Below the pieces are notes generated by a model. It searched no databases, was not told the origin of the DNA, and saw only the letters and a list, made by a program, of their open reading frames with translations. From positions 1-7,764 of the forward strand of contig PKSW01000084.1 of the NCBI GenBank assembly GCA_002869465.1: a DNA stretch of 7,764 bases, written 5' to 3'. Below, piece after piece: positions 1 through 5,755 of the stretch. Position numbers and translations under genes: made by a program. Position 1 is the first letter of the stretch. Each line of letters starts with the position of its first letter. Origin of the DNA: Marinilabiliales bacterium. Lineage in GTDB: Bacteria > Bacteroidota > Bacteroidia > Bacteroidales > F082.

Positions 1-2569
1 CGTAAAAGTAAGCTTCTGCCGGGCAATCCTGACCGTTTTGCTGGTTTTTCCCATCCCAGTTTATTTCGGGGTCCTGGGTTTCGAACATGATCTTGCCCCA
101 ACGATTGAATATCTTTAAGTCAATGCTTTCAATATTGGCAGATGGATTACTTGCTCCACCGTTATTACAATCCATAGGTATAAATAAATCATTGTATCCG
201 TCGTTATTCGGAGTAAATACATTTGGCAAACAGTAAGGTGGACATGCATCATAGTCTAAACAAATAATGTTGCTTATTTCACTGATATTTCCCAAAGTAT
301 CTGCTGCTTTTACAGCAAAGCAACCTACCACATAATCGAGCTCGTCATAGAGGTAATAGGTTACTGTGTCACCCGGATAGTATGGTATAGAATCAACCAG
401 TTGAAGAACTTGCTCAGGTGGTGAATAATAGAGGTAGAATTTACTGGCACTGCAATCGCAAGTGTCATAAAAATTGCAAGAATCCGTCGGAAAAATAATT
501 TCTAATTCAACTGTAACATTATCACAATCAAGTATGGTATCAATTACCGGGGCACAAGGAGGCACGTTGTCAACAGGTGTAGCACATGTTAATTGCGAAA
601 AGTTGATCAATGGATCAACCAATCCAGGTAATGAATAATGGCCTATGGCTTTGATATAATAGCAGTATGATTCATTATTTATCAGTCCGGTATCATTATA
701 AAAAGGAACCGTTGCGTAGCCTACTGAATCATAAGTTGTTTCATCCGGATCTTTTCTATAAATAATAAATTCTTCATTTACCCAGGGAACTTCCGGAAGC
801 CAGAACAGCTTTACTTCCTGATCTGTAGGATTGGTTTGAATGAAAATAGAGGATGCTTTCTGTGATCCGCCAACATATCCAACGGGTACACTTTCAAGGT
901 CAACACGATAGCTGAAGGGGCCGTCATTGGTGTTCAGATCAATGCCATCATCATAATACAAGGTATCATTAAGGCTGTTAAAAGACTCAATAAGTTCCGG
1001 TGTGTTCCAAACAAGTCCATTATTTCTATACAGATGATAATTGTAAGGGCCGGGAAATTGCATTGTGTCCAGTTCCGTGGGTTTTGACCAAGCAATTATG
1101 CCATGCCCGGTTTGCAGATCCAGGCTGTCGTTGCTTACATGGGTGATGATCGGGACATCCCTTTTCAGGTAAGCACATGCTTCATTCGAGGCATAACTTT
1201 CAGCTTCATCATAAAAAATGGCCGTTACCCGGTAGCAATAATTAATACCGTGCACCAATCCGGCTCCGTTGTTATCATCACGGAACGTCGTCGTATTGAT
1301 ATTATCAATTTGTTGTATCAATCTGAAACCGGTATATGCAGGAACACCTGTTTCACAATAATCCGGATCCCAGCCAGATTCACCACTACGCCTGTATATT
1401 TTATATCCGATGGCATTTTCACAGATACTCTTTTCCCATTCGATATTGATACCGATGCCCAAAGCACTGGCTTGCAGGTTTTCAGGTGCTGGTGCTATCA
1501 CTTTAATTAATACGGTTTTAAAATTTACAAGGTTCACCGGAAGTCCTTTATCACGTGCTTTAAAAACAGCAGCATACGATTCAAGTCGAACATGCTTACA
1601 GGTTGTAGGCCAGTTGAAGGTTGTGGTAACCGTGTCATTACCCGTTGCAGGGTCTGGATCAATATAGGCTGGATTTTCTGCTTGTTCAAAAGGACCCCCA
1701 AAGGCTGTTAAAGTTACGATTGTACCATCAGGATCGATAGCAGTGGCATCAAATTGCAGAAAATCTCCGGCTACAACGCAGGTGTCCTCAATGGTATAGA
1801 TCTCAGGAGGGTCATGATCACAGGCCACTATATTTATCTGCATATCACGCCTTACGGAACCAACTCTGTAACCATATCGCCATTCTTCAATAACAAAAGC
1901 CACATTATATTCTCCCTGCAGAATGGGATTTAGCCATAAAACATCACCTGTAATACGGTTTATAGTAAAAGTATCAGAGGCCAATGGAAAAGTATAACCC
2001 GGTATATCATACCCCCCCGCGCCCTTACAAATAACCAGTTTATATGAAAGACTATCCCCATCAACATCATAAGCACCCGCATTATGAATAAATGGTTTGC
2101 CTGCGCAACCCTGGTCAATGGGTGGATTTAAAAGCAAAACGGAATTATTATAACCTAAAAAAGGATTTATAACGATTTCTGTTTCAGTAAACATGGGTAC
2201 ATTAACTGAATTTGGAATATTATTAACTCCATTATTGCGATTGGGGTCTTCAACCGAAACTACATAAGTCCCCGGAGCAGGAAATGTATGTGTTCCCTTA
2301 TATAAGTTATAAGTAATATCTGAAACATTCGGAATGGGTTCAAAAACAATTCTTTCAATTTCATCACCTGTTCCATCACCCCAGTAAATTGGCATAAATG
2401 TCCTTGTGTCGTCAGCCGGACTTGAGGTGCGTGTGTACATGGTAATAGTAAATTCAAAGGTGAGTCCTGAAATATGTTTATAAGTAATTTCGGCAGCACG
2501 CTGATGGGTAGCATAGCTTTGACCAGATATGTATATCAAAAGTAAAAAGCAAAAAATAAATTTTCTCAT
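1..2569 (-). CDS. T9SS-secreted multidomain surface protein with FN3-like repeats and CHU_C sorting domain (3' end outside window)
   Basis: The reading frame is open from the ATG at 2569 to the left edge, giving 856 residues with no stop. A signal peptide is clear: MRK, a hydrophobic stretch (residues 4-14), then a likely cut after SYA at residue 20. The mature N-terminus (THQRAAEITY, a WGDG motif, EDPNRN, then GAYDVDGDSLSY near 166-177) resembles a domain that recurs in large Bacteroidota surface proteins. About four fibronectin-III-like units follow (roughly 359-472, 473-571, 572-670, 672-775), each with GYKIYRR- or FIIYRK-type strands. From residue 781 the sequence (LPNVFTPNNDGYND, then KIFNRWGK, then WDGK) matches the gliding-motility-associated C-terminal domain, the type B sorting signal for T9SS. 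Its last 15-20 residues lie outside the window. The protein is therefore probably exported by Sec, moved across the outer membrane by T9SS and held at or released from the surface. The ligand is unknown; adhesion is plausible. No catalytic domain is recognisable. Confidence 0.9.
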   Translation of the reverse strand, partial: MRKFIFCFLLLIYISGQSYATHQRAAEITYKHISGLTFEFTITMYTRTSSPADDTRTFMPIYWGDGTGDEIERIVFEPIPNVSDITYNLYKGTHTFPAPGTYVVSVEDPNRNNGVNNIPNSVNVPMFTETEIVINPFLGYNNSVLLLNPPIDQGCAGKPFIHNAGAYDVDGDSLSYKLVICKGAGGYDIPGYTFPLASDTFTINRITGDVLWLNPILQGEYNVAFVIEEWRYGYRVGSVRRDMQINIVACDHDPPEIYTIEDTCVVAGDFLQFDATAIDPDGTIVTLTAFGGPFEQAENPAYIDPDPATGNDTVTTTFNWPTTCKHVRLESYAAVFKARDKGLPVNLVNFKTVLIKVIAPAPENLQASALGIGINIEWEKSICENAIGYKIYRRSGESGWDPDYCETGVPAYTGFRLIQQIDNINTTTFRDDNNGAGLVHGINYCYRVTAIFYDEAESYASNEACAYLKRDVPIITHVSNDSLDLQTGHGIIAWSKPTELDTMQFPGPYNYHLYRNNGLVWNTPELIESFNSLNDTLYYDDGIDLNTNDGPFSYRVDLESVPVGYVGGSQKASSIFIQTNPTDQEVKLFWLPEVPWVNEEFIIYRKDPDETTYDSVGYATVPFYNDTGLINNESYCYYIKAIGHYSLPGLVDPLINFSQLTCATPVDNVPPCAPVIDTILDCDNVTVELEIIFPTDSCNFYDTCDCSASKFYLYYSPPEQVLQLVDSIPYYPGDTVTYYLYDELDYVVGCFAVKAADTLGNISEISNIICLDYDACPPYCLPNVFTPNNDGYNDLFIPMDCNNGGASNPSANIESIDLKIFNRWGKIMFETQDPEINWDGKNQQNGQDCPAEAYFY

Positions 2570-2588
2570 CAGGATCATCAATGAGTTT

Positions 2589-2596
2589 CAAAACTA
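2589..2596 (-). promoter_or_regulatory. Candidate -7 promoter element for the surface-protein gene
   Basis: The minus strand reads TAGTTTTG, a full match to the Bacteroidota -7 consensus TAnnTTTG, ending 19 bp before the ATG at 2569. This would give a leader of about 15 nt. No TTG lies at the usual 17-23 bp upstream, so the -33 half is not supported. There is no Shine-Dalgarno sequence before the start, as is common in this phylum. Confidence 0.45.
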
Positions 2597-2730
2597 CGAA
2601 TATTCCACAAAACGAATGCCATCTTATAATAAATTCGATAGCAGATTCATTTCAATATAAATAGAGGGATATTTACATCAATTTGGAACGAAAATTTATA
2701 ATTGCAGTATAATGGATGGGTAGCTTTTGC

Positions 2731-2738
2731 TAATTTTG
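2731..2738 (+). promoter_or_regulatory. Candidate -7 promoter element for rsh
   Basis: TAATTTTG matches TAnnTTTG and ends 20 bp before the rsh ATG at 2759, predicting a short leader of about 15 nt. The nearest upstream TTG (2702-2704) is 26 bp away, longer than the usual 17-23 bp, so the -33 element is weak. The position and leader length parallel the candidates for the surface-protein gene and fur. Confidence 0.4.
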
Positions 2739-2758
2739 TAAGTTGCTCATATAAGTAA

Positions 2759-5005
2759 ATGGATCAAATGACACCGGAACAGGAAAGACTAGAAATACTA
2801 AGGCGTTACAGGCGGCTGATTGAGGTGTGGCATACCCGCAAAACAGTGGAAGATCGGTGGATGGTTCGCAAAGCATTCCGGTTGGCAGCCGATGCGCACA
2901 AAAGCATGCGCAGAAAATCAGGTGAAGCCTTTATTTTTCACCCGATAGAAGTGGCCACCATTGCTGCAGGTGAAATAGGGCTGGGGCGCACTTCCATTAT
3001 TTCTGCTTTGCTGCACGATACTATTGAGGATACAAGCCTGCGGCTTGAAGACATCAGTGACATGTTTGGCGATGATGTAGCCAGGATCATTGACGGTTTA
3101 ACAAAAATTGATGAGATATCCGATACCACTTCCACGGCCCAGGCTGAAACGCTGAAGAAAATACTATTCACACTCACGGATGATGTCAGGGTTATATTGA
3201 TCAAACTCGCAGATCGGCTGCATAACCTTCGGACCATGGGAGTAATGGCTAGGGAAAAGCAACTCAAAGTAGCTTCGGAAACCCTTTTCCTGTATTCGCC
3301 ATTGGCAAATCGTCTTGGTTTATATGCTATCAAAACGGAATTGGAGGAATTGTCATTTAAATATTCGCAACCACATATTTACAAGGACATCTCGGAAAAG
3401 ATGGCCTCTTCAGCAGCGGCCAGGCAGCAAATATTTTCCAATTTCAAACCACCGATTGAGAAGGAATTGGAAAAAATAAAACTCAATTTTGAAATCAGGT
3501 GCCGGATGAAAACAGCCTATTCCATCTGGCAAAAAATGCAGATCGACCAGGTACCCTTTGAAGAAATTTATAATACATTTTCTGTTGAGATCATATTGGA
3601 CAGTAAAATGAAAAGGGAAAAACTGGATTGCTGGGCAGCATATTCTGTTGTTACAGGTATTTATACACCCAATAATAAAAAGCTGAGGGATTGGATCAGT
3701 ACCCCCAAAGCCAATGGTTACGAAGCTATCCATGCTACGGTAATGGGGCACGATGGGCACTGGGTAGATGTGCAGATACGTAGTAAAAGGATGAACGAAA
3801 TAGCCATGAAAGGCTATGCAGCGCATTGGAAATATAAAGACCAGGAAAAACTGGATGCCGGACTTGATAAATGGCTGAAAAGAACCAGGGAATTATTAAA
3901 GGAAAGCGAAGAAGACACCATTGATTTCATCAACGACTTTAAAAAGAACCTGTTTGAAGACGAGATTGTGATATTCACACCCAAAGGGGATATGATCAAT
4001 ATGCCTGCGGGCGCAACGGTTCTTGATGTTGCATATGCCATCCATACGGAACTCGGAAACCATTGCATTGGAGCCAACGTAAACCACCGGCTGGTGCCCA
4101 TCGACTATCAGATAAAATCTGGTGACCAGGTACAGATCATTGATTCTAAAATTCAGATGCCCAATGAAGACTGGTTCGATTATGTGAGAACTGCAAGGGC
4201 CAAAACAAGGATTAAAACGGCCATAAAAAATGAAAGGAAGAAATACCGGGAAGAAGGCAAAGAAAAACTGGATCAGTACCTGGAGCAGTTGAAGCTGGAA
4301 AGCACCAAACCAAACCTGAATAAGCTAATCAAAGACAACCATCTGAACGGGCTTGTCGACCTCTATTATTATATTGCAAAGGATAAGATAGGGCTGAAAA
4401 ATGTCAAGGAAACTCTGGTGCCCAGCGAAAGCCTGGCCAGTTGGGTCAGAAGTATCAGGTTGCCTTTTGTTAAGCCAAAAATGCCGGTGATTGCTGGTGA
4501 AGGTTTGTTAAGCAGCGATGACGATGCGATGTTGATTTCGCAGGCGAAAAAAGAGGTAAAAAAGAATGGTGAATTCACCGAACTTGAATATGCCGTGGCC
4601 AAATGCTGTAACCCGATTCCAGGTGATGATGTGATCGGGCTGATATTTCCGAATGAACCCATCAGAATTCATAAAACTGACTGTAATGTGGCGATCAAAC
4701 TCATGTCGCAATACGGGAAGAATATTGTAAAAGCTAAGTGGAAACAGAAAGAAGGTATTATCTTCTTAGCTGGATTAAATATTAAAGCCGTCGATAATAT
4801 CGGGCTTGTACAGAAAATATCTACCATCATTGCCAAAGAATTCGAGACCAATATCCGCTCCCTTAACCTTCTTAACAGTAAGGGTTTGGTTGACATCGAC
4901 CTGACCATTTATATCAATAGTACTGAGAAACTGAAGAACCTTATTCAGCGTTTAAAAAAGATCAAAGAAGTGATCAAAGTAACCCGTCTCGAAAAAATCA
5001 CCTGA
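2759..5005 (+). CDS. rsh: Long RelA/SpoT homologue, hydrolase intact, synthetase site altered
   Basis: The protein is 748 residues, normal length for a long RSH, the enzymes that synthesise and/or hydrolyse (p)ppGpp in the cytoplasm. The HD hydrolase domain (about 35-190) has RRKSGE, HPI (H61), LLHDTIEDT (H86, D87, E90, D91) and KLADRLHN (D152, N156), so its metal site looks complete. The synthetase domain (about 235-360) keeps R249, K251, K259 and Y321 in KANGY. However, the metal-binding Asp of the usual Y-D-x-x-A-x-R is N272, the Arg is E277, the catalytic Glu of VEIQIRT is D337, HTT reads HAT (A326), and the Glu of AExGxAAHW is M350. A TGS domain (401-462), a zinc-finger/RIS-type region (C616, C617, H638, C642) and an ACT domain (about 665-748) follow. 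In the hydrolase half, PLAHRLG reads PLANRLG and AENxRK reads AETLKK. The ATG at 2759 is chosen because the candidate promoter lies just upstream; M4 is an alternative. Inference: mainly a (p)ppGpp hydrolase, if a second RSH supplies synthesis. Confidence 0.95.
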   Translation: MDQMTPEQERLEILRRYRRLIEVWHTRKTVEDRWMVRKAFRLAADAHKSMRRKSGEAFIFHPIEVATIAAGEIGLGRTSIISALLHDTIEDTSLRLEDISDMFGDDVARIIDGLTKIDEISDTTSTAQAETLKKILFTLTDDVRVILIKLADRLHNLRTMGVMAREKQLKVASETLFLYSPLANRLGLYAIKTELEELSFKYSQPHIYKDISEKMASSAAARQQIFSNFKPPIEKELEKIKLNFEIRCRMKTAYSIWQKMQIDQVPFEEIYNTFSVEIILDSKMKREKLDCWAAYSVVTGIYTPNNKKLRDWISTPKANGYEAIHATVMGHDGHWVDVQIRSKRMNEIAMKGYAAHWKYKDQEKLDAGLDKWLKRTRELLKESEEDTIDFINDFKKNLFEDEIVIFTPKGDMINMPAGATVLDVAYAIHTELGNHCIGANVNHRLVPIDYQIKSGDQVQIIDSKIQMPNEDWFDYVRTARAKTRIKTAIKNERKKYREEGKEKLDQYLEQLKLESTKPNLNKLIKDNHLNGLVDLYYYIAKDKIGLKNVKETLVPSESLASWVRSIRLPFVKPKMPVIAGEGLLSSDDDAMLISQAKKEVKKNGEFTELEYAVAKCCNPIPGDDVIGLIFPNEPIRIHKTDCNVAIKLMSQYGKNIVKAKWKQKEGIIFLAGLNIKAVDNIGLVQKISTIIAKEFETNIRSLNLLNSKGLVDIDLTIYINSTEKLKNLIQRLKKIKEVIKVTRLEKIT

Positions 5006-5019
5006 TCATATCTAATTAA

Positions 5020-5040
5020 TTTATATTTAAACCATATAAA
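5020..5040 (+). repeat. AT-rich inverted repeat upstream of fur, possible operator
   Basis: TTTATAT-N7-ATATAAA forms a perfect 7-7-7 inverted repeat, 14 bp before the -7-like element of fur, so it covers the -33 region. Fur-family regulators often repress their own genes through AT-rich inverted repeats, but the arms do not match the classical Fur or PerR box closely. A/T-only arms also arise by chance in such sequence. Without G or C pairs and without a T-tract it is a poor terminator for rsh. Confidence 0.25.
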
Positions 5041-5054
5041 AATTAAAAAAATAG

Positions 5055-5062
5055 TACTTTTG
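5055..5062 (+). promoter_or_regulatory. Candidate -7 promoter element for fur
   Basis: TACTTTTG matches TAnnTTTG, 21 bp before the fur ATG at 5084. No TTG lies at the expected -33 distance; the region there is A/T-rich and holds the inverted repeat at 5020-5040. The rsh-fur gap is 78 bp with no terminator, so fur may be read both from rsh and from this promoter. Confidence 0.45.
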
Positions 5063-5083
5063 CCTGACTAAAAGACGTCATAC

Positions 5084-5554
5084 ATGAAGTCAAACAATAA
5101 AAAAGATACATTCGAATCTGTAAAAAAGATATTTACTGAATACCTTGAAGGCAGGGGACATCGTAAAACACCGGAACGCTATACCATACTCAAAGAAATC
5201 TATGCCACTGATGGCCATTTCGATATAGAAACCCTCTATATCAGGATGAAAAATAATAAATACAGGGTTAGCCGTGCTACACTGTACAATACCATTGAGT
5301 TATTGTTGGATTGCAACCTGGTAACCAAACACCAGTTTGGAAATAATTGTGCACAGTTTGAGCGCTCATTCAAGTTTAAACAGCACGACCATTTTGTGTG
5401 TCTGGAAGATGGCAAAGTGCTTGAATTTTGCGATCCCCGTATCCAGGAAATTCAAAAATCAGTTGAGGAATTGCTTGGGGTTGATGTGGCTTATCATTCG
5501 TTAACATTTTATGGAAAGTGTAACGATCATAAAAAAACAGAAGCCGAAAAGTAG
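5084..5554 (+). CDS. fur: Fur-family metal-responsive transcriptional regulator
   Basis: This 156-residue protein has the two-domain layout of the Fur family, dimeric metalloregulators that repress or activate iron, zinc or peroxide-stress genes. The N-terminal winged helix includes HRKTPERY (26-33), GHFDIETLY (44-52) and the recognition helix RVSRATLYNTIELL (61-74). The dimerisation domain has KQHDHFVC (99-106), E114 and H138, which fit the regulatory metal ligands. The structural-zinc pairs are unusual: the first usual CxxC reads CLED (C106, D109) and the C-terminal YGxCxxC reads YGKCNDH (C146, H149), so only one Cys of each pair remains. C116 is an extra cysteine. The tail is lysine/glutamate-rich. 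It lies 78 bp after rsh and 201 bp before purA, and is closed by a good intrinsic terminator. Family assignment is firm. The subtype (Fur, PerR or Zur) cannot be read from the sequence, so the symbol is generic. Confidence 0.93.
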   Translation: MKSNNKKDTFESVKKIFTEYLEGRGHRKTPERYTILKEIYATDGHFDIETLYIRMKNNKYRVSRATLYNTIELLLDCNLVTKHQFGNNCAQFERSFKFKQHDHFVCLEDGKVLEFCDPRIQEIQKSVEELLGVDVAYHSLTFYGKCNDHKKTEAEK

Positions 5555-5601
5555 TTAGTAAATATTCATAACATTTCGATTTAGTTGCAACACTATTTTA
5601 T

Positions 5602-5609
5602 TACATTTG
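5602..5609 (+). promoter_or_regulatory. -7-like element just upstream of the fur-purA terminator
   Basis: TACATTTG matches TAnnTTTG. TTTAG at 5580-5584 sits near the right distance for a -33 element but lacks the G of TTTG, and the better TTG (5585-5587) is only 14 bp away. If used, transcription would start near 5613-5616 and run straight into the terminator hairpin, giving a very short RNA or an attenuated purA leader. It may be coincidental. Confidence 0.3.
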
Positions 5610-5619
5610 TTTGCAAACA
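5608..5619. repeat. Perfect 12-bp palindrome, possible operator
   Basis: TGTTTGCAAACA is its own reverse complement. It overlaps the end of the -7-like element by two bases and covers the predicted start site. A related 8-bp palindrome, GTTGCAAC (5584-5591), lies 26 bp upstream centre to centre, and both are followed by AC. Placement across a possible transcription start is typical of a repressor site. The bound protein is unknown. Confidence 0.35.
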
Positions 5620-5620
5620 C

Positions 5621-5643
5621 ACCCTGATTATGCAGGGTTTTTT
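5621..5643 (+). terminator. Intrinsic terminator after fur
   Basis: A 6-bp perfect stem, ACCCTG (5621-5626) with CAGGGT (5633-5638), closes a 6-nt loop (ATTATG) and runs directly into a T-tract (5638-5643). It starts 66 bp after the fur stop codon and 112 bp before the purA ATG, so it most simply ends the rsh-fur transcript. It also lies downstream of the -7-like element at 5602 and could act as an attenuator. Confidence 0.75.
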
Positions 5644-5721
5644 ATTGACTTATTTTAATTATGAAATATCTGTTAACTGGATTTTTCAAGCAATTAAATT
5701 AAGCAGAGCCAGGTGGTTAGA

Positions 5722-5750
5722 TTGAACAAACCGGTGAAAAATAAATTTTG
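5722..5750 (+). promoter_or_regulatory. Weak promoter candidate abutting purA
   Basis: TTG (5722-5724), a 17-bp spacer, then TAAATTTTG (5742-5750) approximates the Bacteroidota -33/-7 pattern with one extra base in the -7 part. The G ends 5 bp before the purA ATG, so transcription would start at or next to the start codon and give a nearly leaderless mRNA. That makes the candidate doubtful, but no better one is seen between the terminator and purA. Confidence 0.25.
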
Positions 5751-5755
5751 AAAGT

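Noticed and set aside
1103..1667. Two plus-strand open frames of 135 and 85 codons (1103-1510 and 1410-1667)
   Set aside because: They lie antisense within the large surface-protein gene, whose minus-strand frame encodes continuous FN3-like domains. Their translations have no recognisable features.
2260..2514. Minus-strand open frame of 84 codons
   Set aside because: It is an out-of-frame shadow on the same strand as the surface-protein gene, whose true frame here encodes the N-terminal WGDG domain.
2938..4908. Several minus-strand open frames opposite rsh (2938-3333, 3410-3826, 3814-4101, 4369-4662, 4669-4908)
   Set aside because: The plus strand encodes a continuous RSH protein with recognised domains throughout; the antisense translations are low-complexity and resemble nothing known.
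5645..5672. TTGACT followed by AT-rich sequence, resembling a sigma-70 -35 box
   Set aside because: Primary promoters in Bacteroidota use a different -33/-7 pattern, and no acceptable -10 box lies at the correct spacing.
5661..5702. 13-codon plus-strand ORF (MKYLLTGFFKQLN) between the terminator and purA
   Set aside because: It could be a leader peptide, but it lacks runs of a regulatory codon, a ribosome-binding site and a paired attenuator downstream of it. Such short ORFs are expected by chance in AT-rich DNA.
5710..5735. Possible hairpin GGTT...AACC upstream of purA
   Set aside because: The stem is only four base pairs with a long loop. It is too weak to call a riboswitch or attenuator, and no purine-riboswitch core is recognisable.
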